Part shown: positions 34,131 to 46,288 of the stretch, one piece after another | How positions within the stretch are numbered: position 1 is the first letter of the stretch | Layout of the letters: each line of letters opens with the position of its first letter | Assembly (NCBI RefSeq): GCF_019578655.1 | Contig: NC_063265.1 | Span: 5,552,501-5,616,500 of the forward strand | DNA length: 64,000 nucleotides | Reading direction: 5' to 3' | Source of the DNA: Ricinus communis | Lineage: Eukaryota; Streptophyta; Magnoliopsida; Malpighiales; Euphorbiaceae | Notes under the pieces: generated by a model | Told to the model about the DNA's origin: nothing | The model's database searches: none | Seen by the model: only the letters and a program-made list of their open reading frames with translations | Position numbers and translations under genes: made by a program

Positions 34131-35030
34131 TCACTTCTTTTCCTTGTCTGTATTCTCTATGCTTTCAAGCTCTGATGACAGTTTCTGTTCATAGCTGAAC
34201 TGAGTGATCAAACCCACTAAAACTGCTCCAAGAACGGCAACTTTTCGCCAATCAGGTGAAGAGATGAAAGAATCAGCAATACTGATGACTATCACCGCAA
34301 TTAGAGCAAGGTAAATGTTCTTTCTGGTTTTGGACCCAGCTTTTGCTTTAGTCAGATCTTTAATCTTCTCTGCTTCTGCTTTGGCGTTGGCTTTATCAAT
34401 GGGTGGTTTCTGACCTAGGTTCTTAAAGAACATTCCTTCATTACGGTCTTTTACAATTTGACCTTCAAAATCTGCTAGCTTATTTTCATTCTGCTCAATA
34501 TCTTTTCTGTTCAATTCTGCAGATTCTTCAAAAGCTAGCATCTGACTTTCTATATTCTCCATTATCTGCCAACAGAAAATAACAAATAAGTGGGCTATCA
34601 AGAGAATTACATAGCAAAAACTTTTTATATTTTCCTATGCATTGCAAGATCACATTGACAGTAAATGAATAGAACAGACCCTGGCACCAGCTTCATCGAG
34701 TCCCTTGAGAGCATCTTCGCCAATTTTATCAAATTCAGCACTGGCTTCTTCTGTGAATTGAGATAGATAACTGGATCTTTCATCTATATAATCAGTGAGA
34801 CGAACTTTTTCAGTTTGAAGCATAGCTATTCTGGCAAGAAGCTCTTGCTTGCGGGTATCACCTTCAGGTGGTGAAGCCTCAGAATCAGAGTTAGAATTAG
34901 AATCACTATTATTATTATTAGGTTTGCAAAGACACCAGATTGTGTTCTTTTGGTTGGTTGGTCTTCTTGTGTGGAAAAGGGCATGCTTTGTAGGCGTGAA
35001 GGAGGTGTGAATGGCTTTGAGCGCAATCAT
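34131..35030 (-). CDS. Conserved plant membrane protein, probably plastidial
   Basis: Two exons on the minus strand, 35030-34680 and 34565-34131, joined in phase 0 by a GT/AG intron of 114 bp (junction DEAGAR|IMENIE). The product is 261 aa, starting at the ATG at 35030; the AAG-rich stretch above it is 5' UTR, where the open frame begins at a TTG. Residues 1-45 are Ser/Thr/Lys-rich without acids, like a transit peptide. The middle is a long charged coiled coil (KQELLARIAMLQTEKVRLTD; ENIESQMLAFEESAELNRKD). Two adjacent hydrophobic segments near the C-terminus (IYLALIAVIVISIADSF; VAVLGAVLVGLITQF) suggest a membrane hairpin. It resembles an uncharacterised family found throughout green plants. 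The function is unknown. Confidence 0.85.
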
Positions 35031-35062
35031 ATTCTTCTTCTTCTTCTTCTTCTTCTTCTTCA
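35031..35062. repeat. (TTC/GAA)n microsatellite in a 5' leader
   Basis: About ten TTC units on the plus strand, directly upstream of the minus-strand ATG at 35030. Read on the coding strand it is a GAA run in the 5' UTR. Such repeats are length-variable and could influence expression. Confidence 0.8.
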
Positions 35063-36319
35063 CCTTAGCCCGCAAAGAGAAGGAAGGGAAAAGAAAGGAG
35101 GTGTTGCTGCTGGTGAGGAAGGTTTATATAATATGGATAATTGATATAATATTTTGAGCCTTTCATTTCGTGGGCATTATCCGTTGGAAACTTGCAAGTG
35201 CATCTCACTTGCCGTTTAGGCCTTTTCTACAAGTGGGCAATCATCTCATCTTTCCCCCCAAATTTGTACTCTTACTCTTCTTTATGCGTAGTTTAAAGAT
35301 AAAATGCTTCTGCATGATATTTTCATCACCGAGGATTCTAAATTTTTTAACATTAAAATTCCAGATTAGCTTAAACTCAGGAACGTTCCGATATGGTCTG
35401 AAATTGAAATTTCAAATTAGGGACCATGATTTGAGTCGTGTGGTCCCACAAAAGGGATATATGTTTAAGTTTTTACAATCAGAAAACTCTTAAGAGAAAG
35501 AATTACCAGATTAACTTAATCTGTGAGCCACGCCACTCATATTCACTGAGCTATTGTACATCACTTGTTTATTTTATTTAACCATATATGTATCACTTAT
35601 CAACGTGGGTAGATTCCACTAGAAGCCTGCTGGTTGGAGTGGCTGTTGGATAAAAAAAAGGCAGCTTTAAACGTTGGGAAAAAGCAGATTTAATATTTAT
35701 TTTTATTTAATAAATTATATTTTGTCCAACTTGTTTTTATTTTTTTAAAGGAAATTCAAACTTTAGCTGTTTAATTTTTAATTTTCAAATAAAAAAATAA
35801 AAATAGAAAGTGATTCAACTCACAGTACAAACGGAGTTGAACTGGGCTACGCATTATTGCGCCATGTACATAAGCTTGGACAAGTGTTAATTGGGCAGGG
35901 CCAACTCAACAAACCATCCAAGGAAAACTAGCTTGTTAATTTCTTGAACAGGAAGAGCTTTTTCTGGTTGCAAAATCACATAGCAGAAGAATTAAACTGC
36001 ATATCTTTCATGTAAGGCATCAGTTGCATGTCAGAATTGGCGAACGAACCACATGAGCAAATCTGGAATTGAAATTTAGGGTGGTTGGTTGATTTAAGGA
36101 AATTCTCCCAGTTTTCAATGTGGTACATTACAATATCTCTTGCAGACTAATATCCTGTAGAAATGAACAAACATTGGAATGGTACTAAGAATTTGAATAT
36201 TCCTTAAATACGTCCAAGGATATTTACAAGCATTCCCTATCGCCAACATAACCAAACTACTAGAAATGAAATTACTAATTGCCTTGCGAATTCATCAACA
36301 CGGCAATCATTCTTTTGTC
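35063..36319. other. Intergenic spacer, no gene seen
   Basis: It contains the promoter side of the gene starting at 35030 and the 3' UTR of the transporter gene ending at 36320. AT-rich runs occur at 35680-35830. No coding sequence is recognised. Confidence 0.5.
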
Positions 36320-39213
36320 TCAATGAGCACGGCCTGTCGCCTTCTTGTAAGTATACCACTTTGCGATCCACAGATATACAAAGAAATTCAATAGGCTGAG
36401 GATAGCTAAGAGCCAGTAGAAGTAATCAAGATGGCCCCTATTCAAGTTGTCTGGTATCCAACCAAGCTTTCCATGCCTTGTGGTGACCTTTGTCACTACA
36501 GTAACCAGCACTGTACTCAAGTAATTTCCTAATGCAACAGTTGTAAGTGAGAGAGCTGAGCACAAACTCCTCATAGCATCAGGCGCTTGGTCATAGAAGA
36601 ACTCCAACTGCCCGATGAAAGTAAAAACTTCTGCACATCCAATGAGAAAGTACTGCGGTACTTGCCAAAATATAGACATCGGAATATACTCGAGATCATA
36701 GTAGTTATTCCTCTGGACATAATTGAGCCGAACCACCTCTAATACTCCAGCAGTGATCATGGAGAAAATGGAGATGACAAGCCCAATGCCCATACGTTGG
36801 AGCTGGGTGAATCCTCGTTCATTTCCTGTGTACTTTCTTGCATATGGGACAATGAGCCGATCATATACAGGAGTCCAGAAGATGACACTAAGGGTGTCAA
36901 AGAGTGATAGAGATGCTGATGGAATCTTGAAATGCGGACCCATATGCTGATTCATGGTGTTGCCTTGTAAAACAAACATGGTGCTCATTTGACCATATAC
37001 AGTGGCAAACACTATTCCACTAGCCCATACTGGAAGCAACCTAATAATGGCCTTAAGCTCTTCGACTTGAGTTACTGTGCAGAGTCTCCATGGGTTTGTT
37101 GAGTCTTTAACGCTATCAGTTTGGGTCTCCACAGCAGCCTTGTCAAAGAACCTGAACATTTGAATCTTTAGACGATACCAATCTTAGAAATAAGCGAACT
37201 CTTAGTTTAGTTCCTATTTCCTAAACCTCTAAAGGAACATTGCAACTAAAAGAGACAACTATCGTATAAAAGATGTGGACCTGCCTAGACCATTTCCTGA
37301 ATTTGAGATTCATCTTGTACTAGTAAACTTTCTTTTTCTTTCCAAATTAATAGGCTAAATATATGAACTCAAATGTGAGATTCAACATGTTTGCATACTG
37401 TTGATCCATATTTATTTAAACTAGTGACCTATTTATACTAAAAAAAAAAGGAGATATTATTGTTTGAACTCTTAACCTTATGCTTTAAGGGATACTGGTC
37501 CTCTACTAAACTAGTATATATGAAGCGTAACATAGATGGTACATAAGATCATAACACAATAATTTGGAAGGAGAAAGGGAATTCTAGAGGAAAGCACTTA
37601 AAGTGATGGAACTTTATCAACAGGCTGCAGTCAGCATGCAAACTATATATATATATAGGCTAGAAAATTACTTAAGCTTGTCTGTGTGCTCAAGCTTCCG
37701 GCTTCCTTGGATCTGACTTTCCTCATCTGTAGTCTCATAAAGAAGAGACTTATCATCAGGAACTTGAACATTCAATTTTCTGAAGGATGCAACTATAACC
37801 TGTAAAAGCCTTGTAATGGGACTCCCTCCAGGCCTTTGAAGTCGATATAGCTTGCTTCCTGCGAAGAAAAACACAACTGCAATGGCCATTGCAACCGCTG
37901 GGACCCCAAACCCCCACCCCCAACCAACATTCATTTGTATCCAGACCAAAACAGAAGAAGCAATAAGTGCACCAATGTTAATTGAGAAGTAGAACCAGTT
38001 GAAAAAGGAGCTCTTCTTTTTCTTCTCATCATCATCAGTTTCGTCAAATTGATCTGCACCGAAAGATGAGACACATGGCTTGATTCCACCTGTCCCAAGA
38101 GCAATAAGATAGAGTGCAGCAAAGGTTACTGCAGTTTGTGTTTTTGTTGGGTGACAAGAGTGTTTATCACAAAATGGCTTGAGTCCAGGGGCGGAAGCAG
38201 AAATTGTTAAGAGTGCCATCCCCTACGAGAAAAAAGGTGTATCATTTTATGCATCTAAAACATTTTGCAATAATGTGATTTATGAGGGAAGTTGATGGCT
38301 TCATTCACTGCCTTCAGTTTACTTCTAAAGACTGGCACTAGACCTCACAAAAACAACAATGGTGTAAATTATGTCCAAACTAGAAACAAGATTCCGAGAT
38401 ACTAATGCACAAAATTGTTATAAGTACTTAAGTAGCATGCTATACAATGATGATTTGGCAACTTATGCCTCTAACAAAATTAGATGTTGAATTTAATTTA
38501 CTGAACATACATTTTTACTCTTGAAGTTCTTAAAGGAGTTTCTAGAATGGACGAAATGAGAAAAAGCGTGAGCAAAAATACTGTCCTTAACGCAAAAGGA
38601 TGCACAAGACACATCAAATTTATGTCAATTTTGCTGTTATATACTCTAGATAAGAAATTGGTTTGAAATGCACTTACAAAGATGTAAATCATTACAAAAC
38701 TGGCAATTGTCCAATATCTTCCAAAGTATGCATCGGCTAGAAAGGCTCCAATCAGTGGGGTAATATAACAAGTTCCTGACCAATTGGTCACATTGTTTGA
38801 TGCAGCGACATTTCCCTGGTTGAGACGGTCCTGAAGATAGTTCACTAGATTGGTACTCATTCCATAGTATGCCAGTCTTTCACAACATTCATTCCCTGCA
38901 AGAGCAATTCATAGAGATCAACCTCTCAGGCTTACAGTACCATGAGAGAATCTGAATCATATATTATGTCACAGTCCATTCCCAGTATCTACTTTTAGCT
39001 TCAGAACAGAATTCATAGGTGGATGGAATTAACAAAAATAAACAAGTTTAAAAGATGCGTTTGTGATTATCTTTAGTCAATAGAAAAAAACAATATCAAG
39101 TTCATACCAAGAATAAAACGGCAAGCCTTCCAATTCCCAGTTTTCTTTTTATTTGCAGGTTCTCCTTTAATATTCAGTGTCCCATCCTTTGTATAGATGT
39201 CGTCTTCAGCCAT
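36320..39213 (-). CDS. NPF8.1-like: NPF8.1/PTR1-like di/tripeptide transporter (copy A)
   Basis: Four exons on the minus strand: 39213-39108, 38895-38678, 38222-37672 and 37151-36320. All junctions are GT/AG, giving 568 aa (Arabidopsis NPF8.1 has 570). The start is the ATG at 39213 ([11 protein letters not shown]). The [11 protein letters not shown] segment contains the ExxER proton-coupling motif in helix 1. The POT/PTR signature [14 protein letters not shown] lies in exon 3, and a highly charged central loop ends at [14 protein letters not shown]. The usual twelve hydrophobic helices follow, to KKATGRAH. Members move di- and tripeptides with protons across the plasma membrane and supply organic nitrogen to roots and growing tissue. 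A CAG/GTACGT donor at 40828 and an acceptor near 39281 suggest a 1.5-kb intron in the 5' UTR. Confidence 0.92.
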
Positions 39214-42200
39214 AGTTTCCTCGGGGATTTGCTGTACGCTGGATATAATGGCACTTAATATTTAACTTCAATGTTTCACCTACAAAAGAAATAAAAAGTA
39301 ACGAACTCAATGCTTAAAATGTCCGTGCGAATATATCATAATGCATATCTATACAAGAATAATAAGGACATGATTTCAGTGGTTGCAAGATACTCCCTGC
39401 ATTGGAGTCAATTCTAATACAGGGAATCGTACCTCAGTTAAATCCAATCAAATTCTCATAGTATGTTAGAAGAATAGAGTTTCTTTTATTTCTCTGTCTT
39501 CCCAAACAGAGAACAGATCTGCAAATTTTATTTGACATATACATGTACATATTCGTAATCTAAGTGCGTGCATGCATCAGAACATGCTTACTAGGAAGCT
39601 CTTTGATTGTTGCAAATAAACTAATTCACAGCATAGCCTTCAGTCATTACCATATATCAACAACACACTATGAATTGGAGTTGGCAAGTAAAACTTATCA
39701 TTACTATGATAGCCAAGCCAAAAAAGGAAATAAGAATTAGGGAAAATTTCTAGGATGGACCATAATATAAATACTTATTGGTCGCATTTTTCTGAAGCGG
39801 GACCTATAGACTTATAAATAATTGGACTACGGTCCAGGCAAGAAAAAACTTGGGAGTTAGCGAACAAAACCCGTAAACAGAAGATTTTCTCTTTTTGAAG
39901 AAAACCTGAGACTACTTTTGATTACTGCAAATACGTTGCTTAATTGAATTATTTACTTCAATTGTAGCCATTAATAGGTTTCCTTTGACAAATCATGAGT
40001 GATTGGCAAGGTGGATCCAGCTAAGTACTATTCCTAAGAAGGCAAAATTATCTAATTGAGAAAAACTTTATATACGGTAATATTCAAATAAACAATGAAA
40101 TAATAGTTTTTGTTTTTGTTTTCTTGGTTAAACAAAAAGGTAAAACTAGGGCCAAAACTTCTGTTAAAAGAAAGAAGCCAATTGTGTTGGTTCGCAGGCA
40201 GATTTACTATAAAGAAGAAACAGAGAAATTTTGCAGATTCTAGATATATACTGGCGCAGACCGCTTGCGGACCAGATCCTCAGTATCCAAAATAACCTTA
40301 TCTGCTATGACTAACATATCCTCATCATCAAAGAATCCAAAACTTTCTTTCACTTTTAACGTAAAAAAACAAAAAAGAACACAGCCAAAAGCATTACGAA
40401 TTATATAACACAAAGGAGACGAGAGGACTAAAACTTATCAAGTACCAGAAAGTAATATCCAATTTGGCGTTGAATTGCTTCTCCCTGTCTCCTATATGAA
40501 AACAAAAGAATAATAATAACAAATAACCGAGATTCAAATTCAAATTCAAATTCTGTTCAACAGCAGCTATAACAGCAATGTCTTCCAATTCTCCATTATA
40601 AAAACAAATAACACAGAAGAATGATAAAACAGAGAATTTCCTCACTAATTAAATATAATATGCTGTTACTACAAAGGATTAGATTAGAGGATAATGAATA
40701 TCGTAATTCTTTGAATTATTACTCTGTTTGGCAGCAATGAACAAACTCTATACAGATATCTCTAACAGTCCGAACAGTTGCAGAGTATTGAGACGAAGAA
40801 CACAGAGAGAAAGAGAGAGAGACGTACCTGTGACTGTGGAGAAGAGAAGAGATTTAAAAATAAATAAAAAATAAAAAAGGTGATATAAAAGCAAAAGTGT
40901 GAGAATATAAGAGGCAAAATTATAGGATATGAAAAGTCCGATTCCTACTGGCGCACGCCCCCTATGCAACGAAACAACACACAGAAATAAATACTACACA
41001 CGGGGACTGGTAGAATCTAATTGCCTTCCCACCCTGATTCTGCCTTTTATACTCCACTGTCTCACGCTGCTCCTACTGCTCCTACTGCACTTTCAACTAC
41101 ACCTGGCCCAAACCCCGACTCGAACCGAAACCGGACTAATCAAATTTGAAATTATTTTTTAATTAAAATCCGTTTCATAAACCGACTGACAACCACAAGA
41201 GTTAATGTTGATTAAGGTTTGATATCATATTATTGAACATGAATCGGAACTGTCGATCCGATTTAATTTCAAAAAATAAAAATATTAATTTTAAAAAATT
41301 AACTTTTAAGCTTATCGTTAATTTTGTTCCACTCATAATTAATGTAAAGAATATTAAATATACATAAATATATAATTTGACATTGTTTGAATATTTAGTT
41401 ATATTTAACTGTAGTTAGTATATAAAAAATATAACTAAATTATATCAAGATCCTTTAATATAAATATATTTTAAAAATTATTGAAAAAATTTTCTTGCTC
41501 TTTGAGCTGTAAAATTACTAATTAAGATTTTTAATTTGCGATACAATTATATTATTCAATTTTTTTATGACATGATTAAATATAAATAAATTTTTTTAAT
41601 TTTAACTTTAAAAATATATTATTGCTGAAGATACTATAATCGAGAATAGTCTTTTATAAATTATTCATGCATGAGAAAATTATTTTTTTATAAAATTTGA
41701 TATTTTAATATGTATTTATATTTTTATTTATAATTTTGTTTACAATTTTTAATTATAAAAGTAAATATAAACCATGAATATTTAAAAAAAATATGTCATG
41801 TTTAAAAAAATTCAAATTTAAATAACTCTTATTTTTTCAAATTATCATCATTAAACAATTTTAGCTTAAATATATAATATATCTTTTCAGTTAATATACT
41901 CTAACAAATTACTAAATAGATTATTAATGCTAATCTATAAATTAAATTTACTTTTTAAATAAAATTAGAAGTCTATAAATTAATTATAATATATTATATA
42001 TATATCCCCAATTTTTAGAATCTGTTATTTTCTTGGTGGCTTAGTACCCCTATGACTTGTGCCGGCACTGATTATATGAGTTTTGAAGAGGCAATAAGTG
42101 CCCTTTACAAGTTTCAATGTGGTGCCTTAGCTCATTCTTGATATGCCTCCCGATGCAGGAAGAGCCTCTGCACACAAATCCAAACGTTCCAACACCAGAT

Positions 42201-42399
42201 TCACCGACCCACTGCAACTATTAGATACAACTTCTTCAATGCCCGGTTCCTGGCCATTTATTTTTGAAACGGAAGCGAGACCGATGCCTAGTAGAATTAT
42301 GGCTAAACAAAATTAAATGAATTGGGTTATATGATCAGATATGGCAGCTACTAAATTAAAAAGGCTAGCAGAAGGAAAGATAGAAACTCACTAAATTTC
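39214..42399. other. 5' region of NPF8.1-like copy A and AT-rich spacer
   Basis: The part up to about 40960 probably contains the 5' UTR, a predicted leader intron (about 39281-40827 on minus) and the promoter of copy A; this is inferred from splice consensus only. From 41160 to 42010 the DNA is extremely AT-rich with no recognisable feature. The segment 42020-42390 is more balanced in composition and may belong to the LINE fragment next to it. Confidence 0.45.
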
Positions 42400-42610
42400 T
42401 ATTCAATCGTGTTCCTCTACACCATTGGGTGAACCTCAACTCCTACTACTCCATGTACATTGGTAACCCTCTAAAAGGACATCGTGCAACATACAATCAC
42501 CAATTGATTCACGAAAACCACAAAACAACTTAGCTGAATGACTCACTTCGACACACTTATCAGTATGAAATAAGAGATCATTGAAGTCACCCGCTGCTAC
42601 AATATTTCAA
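42400..42610 (-). mobile_element. LINE endonuclease fragment
   Basis: On the minus strand a degraded frame reads AAGDFNDLLF, then CGFRESIGDCML and GYQCTWS. These are the GDFN, GFR and GxxxTW blocks of plant LINE endonucleases. The fragment is short, contains stops, and has no recognisable RT beside it. It is unrelated in position and strand to the LINE at 19.9-29.2 kb. Confidence 0.65.
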
Positions 42611-44329
42611 AAGTAGAAGATATCGTTTTTCTTCCAAAAGATTACTTTTAACTTTTCTCCGAAAGATATGTACAGGTTTGCTATTGTATATTTGACAGTG
42701 CTTATCCAACTAGCAGCGGACCAAAAAAAAAAATGAAATAATAAGAAAAGTTAATGGGAGCACAATACAAAAAAAATTAAAGAATGGAATGACAATAATC
42801 TTAAGAATTGGGAATAATAAATTAAACCTACCAAAGTAATATATTATAAAACACTCATACTTATAGGTTAAAACATTAATAATTACATTATTTGAATATA
42901 TTAAAGCATTAATAATTACATTATTAGAAGGCAGCAACTCCTTCTGACCTTGTAATTCCGCCATTGTATCCAACAATTTTTTAAATTAAATTCTAAAAAT
43001 TATATAAAAAAAGAAAGAAACGGGCGATGGATCAAAATTTTATTAATTTTTTTACAATCGGTCTTTATTTTTCTATTTTAATTTATTTCCAAAAAAGATT
43101 CAAATCTTAGTTTTACCTCTTTTGTTTTGTAATTTAAAATCTCTTAGTTGGTTTTGGATCCTTTGTATTTTCTAGACTCCGGGCCAAAAAAATGTCATTA
43201 GAAGGGAAGTGATAAAAGCACTGTTTAAATGTATGGGTATTAATAAAGCTTAAAATAGTACTTAACGAATCTGAAATGAGTAAAAATCCGCGTAATTAGT
43301 AAAGAAAGAACTAAAATTCATGAGGTGGAATTTCCTAACTGTGGTTATTTAATTTAATTTTTTTGTATAAAAGAAAATGCCAATCAGCAGCAAGAGTAGT
43401 TACGGCATGAACAATTAATTACTTTTTTAAAAAGATCGGTAATTATTCATTTCAGTTTGAAAAATCACCAATTAATTTCTTATCATATCATGAGATCCCA
43501 AACAGATATGGATTAATTTTAGTAAAATTTGCATGGAAATAAATGTTATATGTCGAGTGAGAATAATTCTAAATTTTTAGTATGTGACCAAATAAATAAA
43601 TAAATAAATAAAGAGAGAGTAGCAATGGCAACACCGTAGGTAAAAATCATAATTGGGTCGTATAGTTTTAGTTCATAAAAAAAATGGATATGATTTAACT
43701 TTGGATTGAACCTCTGAAATTTTTTTACGCTGCTGTAACTATATTTATTATTAAAAGAAATATTAGAATTAAAATCAAGTTTAATAGTTTCAATTCAATC
43801 TATTTCTGGTTTAGATTTTTTTTTTTATTTTTTTAAAGAATAAATTTGGAATCTAACGGATTGAAAGCGGAGCGGAATAGATTTCCGATACTAAGCCGGC
43901 CGTGGACATAGCTTAGAGAAGGGAGTTGCTTGGAATTTGCTTATATCACCAATTCGTCATATGATAGAATTTATTGTAAAATTAGTTTTGGTGGGGTGGT
44001 CAACTCCAATCCATTGTTATATATATATATATCCAAAAACTAAATGATTGAATTCCCTGACTCTTAAAGTTGAAAGTATATCACATTTTATGAATAAAAT
44101 TTTGCCTTTTAAGAGTGGGAATGTGGCTCAATCATTCTTATCATCAATAGAAGACACCAAAATACGATAACAAACAAATCTTAATTAATTAATATCCATT
44201 CCCACCTTAATAAATCATGTTGAATACCTCACTTATATATGGTTTTTTTTTGGCTTTTTTATTTATTTAATTAACACTTTATTATTTTTTGGATTTAGGA
44301 TCCTTATATTTAAATCAGCATAATTAGGC
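42611..44329. other. AT-rich intergenic DNA
   Basis: No gene is seen. It includes a short TAAA repeat at about 43591-43611 and a TA run near 44021-44032. The small ORFs are low complexity. Confidence 0.5.
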
Positions 44330-45040
44330 CCTCCAACTATTAGTATTGGTGATAACTAGGCCTCCTTGTTATACAATCATTAGCGCGTGAACACTAGTTT
44401 CATTGACACCGTTATCATACTTGTGAATGCAAAAAGAAAACAATGAGATATGACTTAAACAATAGAGATTTGGGATTTTAAAATTAAGGTTGTTGCTTTC
44501 AATGGGTTTGGTGAAGAAAGACTTTCTTTTCGAAATTGAAAATCTATCATAGAGGATAATAAGAAATCGCTTAATAGCGGCTTAACCAGAAAGCTTATTG
44601 GCATTTGAAAAACAAACTCGAAGTACTTGTGTAGAAGGAGAAAGTAGTTCTAGGAATCCTTTGAGCTATGAAGTGTATATGTGGAACTCGATCGAAATTG
44701 ATGGTGGCGAGCACAGAACAATAGGTGGAAGAAAGTCTTGGGGCTGTCATTATGAGATTGTAAGTGAGTCAATTGTTTTTTGAATTTTTAATTTGTAATA
44801 AAAAGTGAATTAGGCTGATTTAGTTATGCTTTTTAATATTTTTTTCAAGTGAATAGTAATTTGAGTTTGAAGGAGCAATGATTTGATTTCTTTATATTGA
44901 GAACGAAACAAAACACTGTGTTTATATATAAAAGTTACTGGTCACGCAATGATATATAAAAACTACTTTTCATACGCTAACAATTGTTTAATTAGGAGTC
45001 TCGCACCAATACTAATAGTTGAATAGTTCTAGTAATTTAT
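44330..45040. mobile_element. Candidate small non-autonomous inverted-repeat element
   Basis: About 0.7 kb bounded by imperfect inverted repeats of roughly 70 bp. The core CAACTATTAGTATTGGTG (44334-44351) is perfectly repeated in reverse complement at 45004-45021. A second block, TTAGCG (44380-44385) and CGCTAA (44975-44980), keeps the spacing to within five bases. The exact ends and target duplication are not clear. A 61-codon open frame inside (44598-44783, beginning at TTG) shows no known domain. Confidence 0.5.
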
Positions 45041-45997
45041 TCATTTAGTGTTAATTGCTTATAATTTCATTACTATTCCACTTTTATCAATTTAGTTTTC
45101 ATTCAAACTAATAATGTTAATTTTTATATAGTGTAGATAGAAAAATAAAAAAGAGAGAAAATAGTTACAATTTGATCTTTTTTTTTTAATTCTAATTAAT
45201 TTTGAAGAGTTTTAAATAATTTTACAAAACCAAAGATACTTTACCATCTACTTGATAATACTAATTTAAATTTTAGTTGAGATTTAATTGCAAGACTTTA
45301 ACGATGTTAATAAATTTAAACATAAATTATTAATAATATAATTTTCAAAGTATTAAAATATCACTAAAAGATCTCATAAGACCTTTTATATTAAAAGATT
45401 AAATTGCATGCTCTAAAATTATTTCCTCAATTGGAAAACTAGATTATTTTACCTTTTCTATTCTTATCTGTTACTGTCACTATCTTTTGTATCGTTAAAT
45501 TACTTTCAGTTTTCAGCTATAAATGAAATTGCAGATTTCAGACTCCTAAGGCCGTTGGGTCTAGCAGCCCATCCATTGATTTGAGCCCCAATGCAACTTT
45601 TTTAGAAGAAATATTAATATTCATGCATTAGAATTAATAAATACTTTTTAATATAAAAGATAAAAATAAATATTAAATATTAAAATATTATACATAAAAA
45701 GATTTACTTTTAATAATTATTAATTATGTTTATAGAGCATTAGAGCGCAAATGCAATTAAATTGATAGCTTGATGAAAATTCTTTCATATCAAAACTGTA
45801 TCAAGGACAGAACTGAAATTCTAGAAAATAAAATAACAAAGGAGAATATTTTTGCTTTTTCAATAAAAATTATAGTTTATACTAAAAGAGAAAATTAATT
45901 AGAGTAAAATAAGAATTTTTTATTCTAAAAATATATATTAACATTATGTTTTTTAATATTAATTTATATGAGTTTAATTATTAAAGATAATTACTTA
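45041..45997. other. AT-rich intergenic DNA
   Basis: No gene or clear repeat is recognised. It continues AT-rich up to the LTR-like start at 45998. Confidence 0.45.
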
Positions 45998-46241
45998 TGT
46001 AATACCCAAATTTTTCTTTAATAAAGATAATATTAATAATAATTAATAAATGAGTTTTTATTTAAATTAATTTAATTTTATTTTTATTTGGTTTAAATTA
46101 CAATCATTTAAATGGAAATTTTAATGCTAGACAAATAAAGGAGTTATTTCTATATCCAATTAGTTTGATTTTTAAGAAATTAATTAAGTAAATTCTTTGA
46201 GAAATAAACCATATTTTTGGTTATTCAAATTTTTCCAAATG

Positions 46242-46288
<47 letters not shown>

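Noticed and set aside
35031..35075. Poly-lysine N-terminus for the plastid-type protein
   Set aside because: The run is a GAA microsatellite read from a TTG. The ATG at 35030 gives a normal transit-like start.
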